Source of the DNA: Closterium sp. Naga37s-1
Taxonomy: Eukaryota; Streptophyta; Zygnematophyceae; Desmidiales; Closteriaceae
Length of the DNA: 64,000 nucleotides
NCBI GenBank assembly: GCA_947471745.1
Contig: CANJKZ010000078.1
Location: 3,848,501-3,912,500 of the forward strand
Direction: 5' to 3'
Shown piece after piece: positions 20,005 through 30,814 of the stretch (position 1 is the first letter of the stretch; each line of letters starts with the position of its first letter). A model generated the notes under the pieces. It ran no database searches, had not been told where the DNA came from, and saw only the letters and a program-made list of their open reading frames with translations. The position numbers were made by a program, and so were the translations under genes.

Positions 20005-23000
20005 TCAAGAAGTAAGCAAGTGAGGCACAGTAGGTACAAGTCCTAGAACAGTACAGAAACGCTGATGATCACAAGGCTGAAGTGCCTTGGTGAAAACATC
20101 AGCAGTGTTGGCCTGAGAGGCCACGTAAGCGAGACGAAGCTGACCACGCTGCTACAACTCTCGAACAAGGAAGTAGCGCAGAGCAATGTGCTTCGTTCTG
20201 TGCTCCAGTCTGTGCTCCTGACACAAGGCCAGCATGGCCTTGTTGTCGACGTACAGAACTGGAGGAGAACGAGGCGCCTCTCCCAAGTCGGTCAGCAGGT
20301 AGGTGAGCTAGCGTAACTCTTGTGCAGCCATGGCCCCAGCGTAGATCTCAGCCTCACAACTCGAGCTGAGAACAGAAGAAGAGTGGGTAGACCGCCAAGA
20401 GACAGAACCGGAACCAAGACTGAAGGTTTAACCCTGTGACGACCGCTGCGTAGCCAAGTCGTCAACCCAGGAAGCGTCTGCGTGACCAGTGAGGACAACT
20501 CGAGCCCGTCCTCCAAGCACGAGCCCCATGCCCGACGTACTGCACAAGTAGCGCATCACCCTCTTTGCAGCATACCAGTGCACCTTTCGGTGCCTGCCGG
20601 GAGCCACGTAGCGAGCTAGAAGGCTGAGAGGGTATGCGAGGTCAGGTCGTGTGCAAGTCATCAGGTACATGAGGCAGCCCACAAGCTCTGGATACGGGCC
20701 ACTCGGCTCTACGGACTCGTCCGAAGGTGGAGCTGAGAGCGAGTGACCGGTAGGCAGAGGAGTGGACTGTGGCGAGGAGTACGTGAAGCCGAAGCGCTGA
20801 AGGACCTGCTGCACCATGTGTGACTGAGTCAAGGTAATGGTGCGCTGTGCTCTGTCCTGGGTGATCCGCAAGCCAAGATAGCTTGTCAGCTCACCCAGGT
20901 CTGTGCACGTGTGTCTCTTCTGCAGCTCGGACTTCACGTGGGCGAGTGCCTCAGTGTCAGCAGTAGCAAAGACGAGGTCGTCTACGTACATGAGAACGTA
21001 GAACGGCGGCAGAGTGGTGTCAGTGCATAAAAACAGAGAAGGGTCAGCAGTGGAAGGAGCAAAACCAAGAGCAGCAAGAGTCGTCCTCAGTGTGTCGTGC
21101 TACTCACGAGGTGCCTGGCGGAGACTGTAGACTGGCCGCCGGAGGCTCCACTGGGTACCAGCAGGAAACGACCCAGTGAAGCCAGGTGGGCGGCGCAGCC
21201 AGATCTCCTCGTGCAGACTGTGCTGAAGGAAGGCTGTGCTGAAGTCAAGCGAGTGGAGCTCGTAGTCACGCTGAGCGGCAACGTGCAGCAGTACCCGAAG
21301 AGAGGTCATCTTCGGGGTAGGGGAGAAGGTGTGGAAGAAGTCAACTCCCTGTCGCTGACTGAAGCCACGTGCAACGTAACGCGCCTTGAAGACAGGCGGA
21401 GAACCCGGCAGCCGCTTCACCCTGAAGATCCACATGCCACTGACGATGTTCGCCCCAGGCGGGGGAACCTCGTCGACGTAGGTGCCTGTGGACTTCCAGG
21501 AAGCCATCTCGATGTCCATGGCTGCCTGCCACTGAGAGGAGTAGGGACCTTCTATCGCCTCTGCGTAAGAGCGCAGGGTCGGGATGTCTGGTGCATCCGG
21601 GTCTCCCTCAGGGGCAAGCAGCATGGACACGAGATGAGGTACAGCAGTGGCAAAGCACTCAAACTCCTCCTGTCTGTCCTCAAGAACGTCCGTGCCAAGA
21701 GCACACTCACCCCCGACGGACGGAGGACAGACAGACGCAGACGCAGACTCAGCAACAAGACTAGTGGCGTAGTCTAGGCGACAGGCTGCAGCAAAGTCAA
21801 CAAGCTCAGCAACGAGAGCAGACGCAGCAGAGGACTCAAACAGAGGGTCAGTGACAGCAGTGGCCAGAAAGCGAGTGACAGTAGGACTAGCAGCACGAAG
21901 GGAGTCAGACTCCGGGTCAGGACCGTCAGGAAGAGAGGACGCAGGAGAAGAGGGCAGAGGGACACGCTGTGGAGCAGTGGAAGGACGCAGTGTCATAGAG
22001 TGAGTGCCAGGGACAGGAGGAGGACGCGGAGTACGACGACCAGGGCGAGCAGTGCGGACAGGTGACGCAGAACGAGAAACAGGCGACACAGGACGCGACT
22101 CAGGCTCACGACGCTCCGTAAGACCTCTAGTTGGTCCAGAGTAAGGAGAAGGACCAGGCAGTGGAGAGGACAGCTGTAACTGCGACTCTGACTGGACAGG
22201 CTGTGGACTCAGTAAAGGAGGAGGAGGACCAGGAGAAGGCGTTAGACCAAGAACCTGCTGAAGGAGCGGAACGTAGTACGGCCGCGGTCGTGCAGCGCCT
22301 CCAGAAACAGTAGAGACAGCACCAGTACCCTCAGCTCCAGGGTCTCCAGTAACAACTCCCGCAGCACCACCAGCCTCAGTACCTGCAGCGCCAACGCCTG
22401 CAGTACCACCAGCCCCAGCAGCTCCAGTACCTCCAGTACGAGCACCTCCAGGACCAGCGGCTCCAGCAGCTCCAGCACCAGCAGCTCCTCCAGCAGCTCC
22501 AGCACCAGCAGCTCCTCCAGCAGCTCCAGCACCAGCAGCACCTCCAGCAGCACCAGAACCAGTAACACCTCCAGTAGCTCCAGCACCAGCAGCACCTCCA
22601 GCAGCACCAGTACCAGCAGCACCTCCAGCAGCTCCAGCACTAGCAGCACCTCCAGCAGCACCAGCACCAGCAGCACCTCCAGCAGCTCCAGCACCAGCAG
22701 CACCTCCAGCAGCTCCAGCACCAGCAGCATGGCGACAGCGGCGAGCGTACCACTCACGAAGGCGCTGCGGAGAGAGGGGCTCCCGCCGCAACGGGACACC
22801 TAGAGAACCTCCAGACTCAGCACCCCCAGACACAGCACCCCCAGGCTCCACACGCTCAGGCTCAGCACCCCCAGGCTCCGCACCCGTAGGCTCAGCACCC
22901 CCAGACTCAACACGCTCAGGCACAGCACTCCCAGGCTCAGCACCCCCAGACTCCACACGCTCAGGCATAGCACTCCCAGGCTCCGCACCCCCAGTCCCCG

Positions 23001-26000
23001 CACTCGCAGGCTCAGCACCCCTAGCAGCACCTGAGTCGACAGCTACCTCAACCGGCTCGGCAGGGTCTACCTGAGACACACCTGAGGGGGCAGGACCCAG
23101 AGGGGGGAGGGGGTCTACCAGAGGAGTACCTGGTGCGAGGAAGAGTGGCGGGGGGGGGAGAGAGGCAGTGCGGTAGGGAAAGAGACGGTAGTATGACACC
23201 GACTCGTCAAACGTGACGTCCTGAGAGGACAGAACACGACGCGAGGTGGGGTGGTAGAACTGCCACCCGGGTGCGTCAGGGGGGAAGCCAAGGAAGACGC
23301 AAGGAACGGCACGGGAGGATAGCTTGTCCGCTGAAGTATCGCGGACAAAAGCTCGAGATCCCCAGACACGGAACGCGGACGCATCGCCAACCTTCCCCGT
23401 CCACCTCAGAGTAGGTGTGGTCTTCGGCAAGGAGACACGAGGCTGAAGGTTGATCTGATGCGTAGCGTACTGAACCGCGAACGGCCACAGAAAATGGGGA
23501 GCAGCCGCATGGATCATGGACGTACGAGCGACGTCCATGACCATGCCAATGCGGTGCTCAGCAATCCCATTTTGCTGTGGGGAGGCCGGAAGCGAGAACG
23601 TCTAGCGGATGCCCTCCGCACGACAGAAGGCCCTCAGGAGGTCGGAGGAAAACTCACCACCTCTGTCTGAGTGCAGACGCAGAACAGGAAGGTCCGAGCC
23701 GAAACTCTCACTGAGCTGGCAACGGGCACCGCGGATCCAGTCGATCAACACCTCAGTGACGTCACCCTTGCTGCGCAAGGGGAAGACTGTGGTGTAACGC
23801 AAGTAGTCGTCAACGACCAGCAGGAAGTAACGCTCGTGACCCTGTCCACGGACGCGGGCTGGGCCCCACACGTCCATGTGAAGAGTCTGCAGGGGAGCCT
23901 CTGTCGGAGGAAACGAGGAGGAATGAGGAGCAGCGCGCTTCCGGCCCTCGACGCAAGGAACACAGGTGGGGGCAGGCCCCGGAGGAAGGGGAGGAAGGCA
24001 CCGGGGGAGACCAGAGACAAGGGTACGGGAGGCCATACCTCGAAGACGAGGTAGGGAGGGGTGACCAAGGCGGTGGTGCCAAAGGAGAGTCTCGTGCGTC
24101 AGAGGACGACACGAGCAGGGGGCAGACGCAGGACTAGACCTGGACGCGGCAGCAAACACCTGACTAGACGCGGCTACCTGACCAGACGCAGAGACCGGAG
24201 GAGGCGCAGTAGTCAGTGTGTAGAGACTCGACCCAGGCCGACGGGTGAACGTGGCCAGGTGGCGGCCCATCCGAGAGCAAGTGCAGTGGGTCACACGCTG
24301 ACCTCCAGGGGCGAACTGGTCAACCCACGCGTCCTGGAGGTCAGCTCCACTCACTAGGTTTGTAGAGAACGAGGGGAGGTGGAGTCCCGACAGCAAGCCC
24401 GACGGGGCCGCAGGACACGGTAGAACCGTGGAAGAGTGCGCAAGGGCTGGGCCCCCAGAGGGGTCAGCCAGGGAGACTGCTACAAGCCGACTGAGCGGCG
24501 TGAGCGTGGTGCCGTCTCTAAAGAAAGAGCGCGAAGCACCAGAGTCAAGTGTGAAAGTGTGCAAGGCCTCAGTAGGTGCAGTACCAGAGAGAGGAGACTC
24601 ACCAGCACCTGGAGCAGCAGACCCACCAGTACCTGGAGCAGCAGACGCACTAGCACCTAGAGCAGCAGCCTCAATGCCCGGGTCGGGCGGGACACTCAGG
24701 TAACAGTCACCCTCAGCACTATCAGTCAAAGCATACATGGCAGCAAGGATAGCATCGAAATCAAGATCAAAGATACCAACATTCTGCCTATGCAGATCAC
24801 CCCAGCGAGGGAGCTCAACAGCGTCAGGAAACTGGGCGCGCCAGGCGTCAGTCAGGCGACCGAAGCAGCGCTGCGCAGTGTGTGACAGCCCGCACGTCTC
24901 CCCACGACGACTGCCGGTGCGAAGAACGTAAGTGCAGGGACCAGCACCCCCAGACCTCCCACGCCCAGTGTACCACTCACGAAGCTGCTGGGCCGACGGG
25001 GTCTCACGGGAACGCGGCTGCTGCTGGCGCTGGCTACCACCAAAGCCTCCACGCTGCGCGGCTGCAACTCGACCAGTACCGCCGCCACCGCCACCACCAC
25101 CTCCGCCACCGCTGCCGCTGCCTCCACCACCGCTGCCGCTGCCTCCACCACCGCCACCGCCGCCACTGAAGCCCCCACTCCCGGCACCACCCCCACCTCC
25201 ACCGCCACCCCCTCCGCCTCCTCCACCGCCTCTGCCGCCGCCCCCTCCGTCCCCCCCACCACCCTTGTTCCCCTTGCCCTTGCTGTTGCGGCGTCTCCCA
25301 CTAGGGGCAGACGCAGCGCCGACCTCCTCAGTGCCAACGAGGTCGACAGCAGCAGCAGAAGCAACAGAGGGGAGAAGGGGGACAGGGGAACACCCCTCAA
25401 AGAAAGGGGTGCGACGGTCGCCGCGAGAAGCACCTACAGCTAAGATACTCTTCTCAGCTGCAGCTAGGCACTCCTCTAGCAGGTCGACAGTGAGCTCGGT
25501 GGGGCAAAGGGAGAGAAAGTGGTCCTTGACTGAAGAAAGGGAGTCAGGGAGGCGGGTGACTAGGTAGTAAAGGGTGATGTACATGGGGGGGGGTTCTTGG
25601 CACAGAACTCAGTGGGAAGGGCAGCACGGTAGCGGGCGTCACTAGTGCGGAGGTGAGCAGTGAGGTCAGCGACTGTGGCAAAGGCAGCAAGGTCAGGGAA
25701 AAGGTACGGCAGCATGAGGCGGCTGAGGGCAGCAGAGGCAGGGGAGGAGTATCGGGTAACTACAGCGTCGTACAGAGACTGAGCAGTCTTGTACTGGCCA
25801 AAATGCGTGCGCTCAGCAGGCGGCAGGTGACTGCGAACAGCAAGACGAGCAACAGCGTCACGAGTGGTCCACTGTGAGCGAACCGTACTGTCAGCAGTGG
25901 CAGCAGGTGCAGTAGAGACACCGGAAGTGTGATAAAAAAGGGATACCCCATCCCTAGAGTCACACTGAAGGAAGAGCTGTAGGTCGTCAACCCACACGTC

Positions 26001-26054
26001 AAAGTCAACTGCCCGCCCCTCAGCATCAAAGGTGAGAACAGTAGGGCTAGCCAT
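20005..26054 (-). pseudogene. gag-pol: Copia C gag-pol polyprotein, broken
   Basis: Starts MASPTVLTFDAEGRAVDF at 26054. A 9-base C-run (25585-25593) leaves the frame one base short after KNPPP. Then follow a glycine-rich region, CTYVLRTGSRRGETCG (Cys/His motif), LDSGASRSFFRD (protease, about 24540), integrase (HHRLGHPSL, MDVWGP, HSDRGGEF, PQQNGIAE), an A/G-rich linker (about 22340-22730), RT with MYVDD (about 20980) and RNase H. Stops: TAG 23602-23604 (Gln in the relatives), TAG 21100-21102 (Trp), TAA 20428-20430 (Tyr), TAG 20308-20310 (Trp), TAG 20152-20154 (Gln). It ends with TGA at 20005-20007. Confidence 0.88.
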
Positions 26055-26179
26055 AGTAGCTATAGCAGTAGTAGTAGCGGTAGCAGTAGAAACAGCAGTA
26101 GCAGCAGTGGCAGCAGAAGCAGAGCAGGTAAAAGGGGCAGCGCGGCACAGCTCGGCAGGGCAGCGCGGCTCGGTAGGCA

Positions 26180-26877
26180 TGGCGCGGCTCGGCTGGGCGG
26201 CGCGGCTCGACAGAGCGGCGCGGCTCGGCGGGCGGCGCGGCTCGGCTGGGCGGCGCGGCTCGGCCGGGCGGCGCGGCTCGGTTGGGCGCGGGGCTTACCA
26301 GGGGCGCGACAGTAGGGGCCGCTTTAGCAGAGAGGCCGCGACAGTAGAGGGGCCGCTGCAGCAGAGGGGCCGCTCAAGCAGAGGGGCCGCGACAGCTGGG
26401 GGGGGGGCCGCGACAGTAGGGGGGGAGGGGGCCGCAACTGCAGAGGCCGTGACAGTAGGGGCTGTGACGGCAGGGGCCGCGACAGCAGCAGGGGCCGGGA
26501 CGGCAGAGGTCGTGACGGCAGCATGGGCCGCAGCGGCAAACGGGGCCGCGACAGCAGCAGGGGCCACGACTGGCAGTAGGGGCCGCGTCGGCCGTAGGGG
26601 CCGCGACGGCACTAGGGGCCGCGTCGGCCGCGTAGGCACTAGGGGCCGGGTAGGCACTAGGGGCCGCGTAAGCACTAGGGGCCGCGTAGGCAGTAGGGGC
26701 CGCGTAGGCAGTAGGGGCCGCGTCGGACGCAGGGGCCGCGTAGGCACTAGGGGCCGCGACGGTAGTAAGGGGCCGCGACGGCAGTAAGGGGCAGGTGCGA
26801 AGCGCGCTGCGGTCAGGGCAGGAAAAAAAAATGTTACTATTCGGTGGACCCTAAAAAAAAACGTTCCCACAAGGGAA
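26180..26877 (-). repeat. GC-rich tandem leader of Copia C
   Basis: Degenerate units of roughly 18-20 bp built on GGGGCCGCGACAGTAGG (plus-strand reading), and near 26175-26280 units around GGCGCGGCTCGGC. It lies between the primer site and the gag ATG at 26054. Confidence 0.8.
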
Positions 26878-26893
26878 CTTGCTCAGAATACCA
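26878..26893 (-). other. Primer-binding site of Copia C
   Basis: Minus strand TGGTATTCTGAGCAAG directly after the 5' LTR end TCTGACA. Confidence 0.75.
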
Positions 26894-27023
26894 TGTCAGA
26901 ATCAACAGAAGGAGTGAATGAACTAGGCAGCAGGTGGGTACAAGTATGAAAACCTAAAAGTGTTGTACCCTATAAGAACTACCCCACTACAGCCTAAACA
27001 GACTATAGCATATAAGTTTGACA
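26894..27023 (-). repeat. 5' LTR of Copia C
   Basis: 130 bp, the same borders as the copy at 19646-19775, followed outward by ACCAC. Confidence 0.9.
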
Positions 27024-27908
27024 ACCACCACTCCCACCGCTGCCACCACCGCCGCCACCGAAGCCCCCACTCCCGCCACCACTCCCACCGCCACCTCCGC
27101 CACCTCCACCGCCTCCACTGCCTCCACCACCACCAACCCCGCTGCCTCCTCCACCACTCTTGCCTCCCTTGCCCTTGCCACTGTGGCGCTTCCCACTAGG
27201 AGCAGAAGCAGCCCTGACGTCCTCAGTACCAAGGATGTCAACAGTAGCAGCGGAAGCGTAGGAGGGGGAAAGGGGGGAGGGGGAACACCCCTCAAAGAAG
27301 GGTGTGCGAGGAGTGCCACGAGCAGCACCTACAGCGACTACGCTAGTCTCAGCTGCAAGGAGGTGCTTCTCAAGCAGGTCGACAGTGAGGTCTGTGGGGT
27401 CAAGTGCGAGAAAGTGGTCCCTGACTGCGCGAAGAGAGTCAGGGAGGCAGGTGACTAAGAAGTAGAGAGTGATGTACACCGGGGGCGGGTTCTTGTCTAG
27501 GAACTCGGCTGTGAGGGCAGCGCGGTAGCGAGTGACGCTAGTGCAAAGGTGGGTGATGAGGTCCTCGACTGTGGCAAAGGCTGACAGCCCGGGAAAAAGG
27601 CTGCCGAGAGCAGCAGTGGCAGGGGAAGAGTAACGGGCGACTACAGCGTCGTACAAGGCTTTAGCAGTCTTGTGCTGGCCAAAGTGAGCGCGTTCGGCCA
27701 ACGGCAGGTGGTCACGGGTAAGCCACTGTGAGTGAGTCGCACTGTCAGCTAGGTTGGGAGGGACGAAAGAGGCTCCAGACGTGTGGTCAAACAACGAAAC
27801 GCTGTCTCTAGAATCGCTCAATAGGTACAGCTGTAAGTCATCGAGCCACATATCGAATTGGATCGGACGGCCCTCACGATCGAAGGTGAGAATACTAAGA
27901 GAAGCCAT
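27024..27908 (-). pseudogene. gag: Copia B gag, N-terminal part
   Basis: Starts MASLSILTFDREGRPIQFD at 27908; upstream Met codons lie in the leader array. Compared with A it lacks a few residues after SQWLTRD and near ALGSLFPGL. Text such as YDAVVARYSSPATAALG and FFEGCSPSPLS is shared with A, C and D. The glycine-rich run is cut by element C at 27024 and continues at 19645. Confidence 0.88.
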
Positions 27909-28601
27909 AGCGGGCAGAGCAGGGTGGCGCGCGACCAGCAGGGCAGCACGCAGACAAGGATGGCGCGACGGGGAGGGCGGCGCGAGCACTAGGGAAGCGC
28001 GCAGGGCAGGGCGGGGCGGCACACGGCTAGGGAAGAGTGGCGTGCAGCCAAAGCAGGGCAGCGCAACTGGCAGGGCAGGGCGGCGGCCAGCAGGGCGGCG
28101 CGCGGGCAGGGCAGGGCGGTGCGGCGGCCAGCAAGGCGACGCGCGGGCAGGGTAGGGCGCTGCGGCGGCCAGCAGGGCGGCCCGTGGGTAGGGCAGGACG
28201 GCGCGGCGGCCAGCTGAGCGGCGCGCGGGCAGGGCAGGACGGCGCGGCGGCTAGCAGGGCAGTGCGCGGGTAGGGCAGGGCGGCGCGGCGGCCAGCAGAG
28301 CGGTGCGCGGGAAGGGCAGGGCGACGCGACGGCCAGCAGGGCGACACGACGGGCAGGGGAGGGCGGCGCTCTACCAGCAGGGCGGAGCGACGGGCAGGGC
28401 AGGGCAGCGCGCGGCCAGCAGGGCGGCGCGACAAGCAGGGCAGGGCGGCGCGCGGCTGGCAGGGCGGTGCAACGGACAGGGCAGGGCAGCGCTCGGCCAG
28501 CAGGGCGGCGTGACGGGCAGGGCAGGGCAGCGTGACTAGTGGGGCAGCGCTACGAGCAGGGAACTATGCTGTGGGCCCTAAAAAACGGTCCTGGAACAGG
28601 A
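27909..28601 (-). repeat. GC-rich tandem leader of Copia B
   Basis: Degenerate units of about 41 bp around CGCGGGCAGGGCAGGGCGG followed by GCGGCGGCCAGCAGGGCGG, from about 28020 to 28560. No gene: the open frames in this block are compositional. Confidence 0.8.
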
Positions 28602-28616
28602 CCTGCTCTGAAACCA
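28602..28616 (-). other. Primer-binding site of Copia B
   Basis: Minus strand TGGTTTCAGAGCAGG next to the 5' LTR, one base away from the initiator tRNA-Met type over its first 12 bases. Confidence 0.75.
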
Positions 28617-28744
28617 TGTTAAGAAACTGAACGAGAATGAATGCATTCAGCGGAAAGTTGGTACAAGTACTAACCCTAATTGGGTTGTACCCCGAGTGGG
28701 GTACACTACAGCCTACACAATATAAGCATTATAACATTTTGACA
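28617..28744 (-). repeat. 5' LTR of Copia B
   Basis: 128 bp; minus strand starts TGTCAAAATGTTATAATGCT and ends TTTCTTAACA. It is diverged from the C and D LTRs but keeps the central GTACCCC and ACTTGTACCAA phrases. Confidence 0.8.
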
Positions 28745-28946
28745 ATCTGCTGACTGCTTTCGTTTCAGCGTTGGTTCAGCATGACATTAGACGCTGTAGG
28801 GAAAGGCTTGGCAATACAAAAGTGGCAGTATGCAGCTTTGTACTTGCCTAGTTTGTTGTGAATGGATAGTATAACAATGATATTTGCCACCTCAAAGTTT
28901 GAACCCATAGTCTACAGTAATGGAACAAGGTCATTCCATTACCCGT

Positions 28947-29963
28947 TTACAGGAATCTGAAACTTGATCCTCCATAAAAACCATGACACCCTAGCATCTT
29001 GAGCTGAGTGAAATCGTCGGGCAGAGACACCAGGTGATCGCATGCTTGCATGTCAAGAGTCTTGAGTCAGCTCAGGTGGGCAAAGCGGGAAGGCAGGGAT
29101 CGTATGGCGATCCATCCAAGGTTCAGCTCATGCAGGCACGAGAGGCGGGTGAGAGGAGCAGGGAGGCGTGTGAGCGATGAGCACTTGGCCAGATTCAGCT
29201 GGCGTAGCCGAGATAAGGCGCCAATGCCGTTGGGAAGGGAAGCCAGCTTGGGTGCATGGACTTCCAGGGAGGTCAGGCAGTGCAGGTGGGTGAAGGAGTC
29301 TGGCAGCGCTCTCAACTCGTCAGCCTGCTCTATGTGCAGCTGCCTCAGCTGCTGCACGGCTGAACCCAGATTATTCGGAAGGGCCGTCAAGCGTGCAACA
29401 CTGTGAATGGTAAGTGTGCGGAGGTTAGGGCAGAGCGCCAGGGATACTGGCGCCATGCCAACACTAGTTAGGCTCATATGCCTCAGCCTCGGTAGCGCAG
29501 GGAGCTCTATGAGAGGGATGAGCAGCTGTTGGTCGCTCCCCAAGCTGAGCATCTCAAGCGACGGTGGAAAGAATTTGGAGACCTCCGCCAGCTTCGTGCA
29601 CATGCCAATGGCCAACTCTCTCAGCCTTCCACGTGCGCTCAAACTCCCAGCGATCAAAGAGAGGCTGCTGCAGCAGTCAACTCGCAGAACCTCAAGGCTG
29701 CCAAGGTCAGTAATAGTCTCGGGAAGCTTCTGAATTGCCGAGCACGACCGGATGCTCAGCTCCCATAAGTTACGCAGCTTCTCCAGCCCCTGTGGAAGCT
29801 CCTCTAACATGCCGAACTGGTTGATCTCGAGGCGAGTTGGTGATGCAGAGAGACTTGAGTGTGTGGAGGCTGATTGAATATCTCTGCATATACCATGGAT
29901 GAGAGAGTCTGGCAGCGCTCTCAGCTCGTCAGCTTGATCTATGCGCAGCTGGGGACTCTGCAT
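28947..29963 (-). pseudogene. LRR fragment of an F-box/LRR paralogue
   Basis: From 29963 downward a row of LRRs with xxLxxLPxx spacing: LRNLWELSIRSC, LGSLEVLRVDCC, FPPSLEMLSLGS, LRQLHIEQADELRALPDS. The PPSLEMLSLGS to LTSVGM part lines up with PPSLETLCLGP to LNCVGV in the gene at 54391-56526, so it derives from the C-terminal half of a family member. A TGA at about 29067 follows FAHLS, but the same frame resumes with LKTLDMQACDHLVSLPDDF and ends at TAA 28947-28949. A stop lies just upstream of the first Met and there is no F-box. Its first 56 bases (29897-29952) repeat 29288-29343. Confidence 0.75.
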
Positions 29964-30814
29964 CTACCATGGTGAATATCTCATGGGATGATCAGATACC
30001 ATCCTCTGACATGCCACACCAGGTCACCCTTGAGCAGATGCTAACAAAACCACAGCAAGCACTAGCTCAGCAGAACCACAGCAAGCACTAGCTGCTGATG
30101 TATGAAATTTGATACATACTTCATAGTCAGCTATTGCACACGACCATTGCTAGCATGATGCATGATGACATGGCGGATGCCTAGTAGCCTGATGAATCCC
30201 ATGATGCATAGCACCATAAATTTCATGCTGAATCTCTCATGCCTGGTAGCCTGATGGATCTGAATGATGAATATAGCTTGTCTTGCATGAAGAATGGAGC
30301 ATGGCAACATGAATGGAATGGACGTCTCATGGCATGGTGTTTGGCATTTATAACAACATCATCTTCTATATGCTAAATCGTGATTGGCATGACGAATGCC
30401 ATGCTCATTGTCACATGGAATAAAGAACTGCATGCTGAATGTGTCACTGCATTGTATTTTGAATGTCACGCAGCATGATGAGTTGCATGCTGTATATCTC
30501 ATAGCATGATAACACAAAATCATGAATAGAAGAATGAATGTTCTCAAATCATGAGAGTTTGAAGGGTCGATATCTCGTGCCATGATGATGTCATGGGGTC
30601 ATGACTAGCATGATATATGTGTCATCACATGCTGAACTGGATGCTGATTGTCGCATAGGATGACGAGATGGAGATTGCATGCTGAATATTATACGGCACG
30701 CTTGATTGAATATTGAGTTTTTCATGGCATGATCACTTGCATCCGGTTATTTTCATAGGATGGTGAATGCTCCATTGCAATTTGACGAGTCAGGTGTACG
30801 TTGAATGTCTCACA
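29964..30814. repeat. Degenerate ATG-rich repeat region
   Basis: From about 30110 the sequence is built of imperfect units of roughly 35-45 bp around GCATGATGA, TTGCATGCTGAAT and TCTCATGGCATG, in both orientations because the core is partly palindromic. It is AT-rich compared with its neighbours. No gene. A short direct repeat (ACCACAGCAAGCACTAGCT) occurs near 30049 and 30076. Confidence 0.6.

Larger units (their letters stand above)
19646..27023 (-). mobile_element. Ty1/Copia retrotransposon C, nested in B
   Basis: 7378 bp with two 130-bp LTRs, a primer site, GC-rich leader, complete-length gag-pol and a G-rich tract before the 3' LTR, flanked by ACCAC. The coding region has one -1 frameshift and five in-frame stops, so it is no longer autonomous, but no large part is missing. 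Confidence 0.92.
15794..28744 (-). mobile_element. Ty1/Copia retrotransposon B (decayed, split by C)
   Basis: Reads from its 5' LTR (28744 down to 28617) through a GC-rich leader and gag to 27024, is interrupted by element C, and resumes at 19645 with the rest of gag and pol down to about 15967, then 3' non-coding sequence to the junction with A. The 3' LTR is missing. Frameshifts, stops, two internal deletions and lost catalytic residues make it inactive. Confidence 0.85.
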
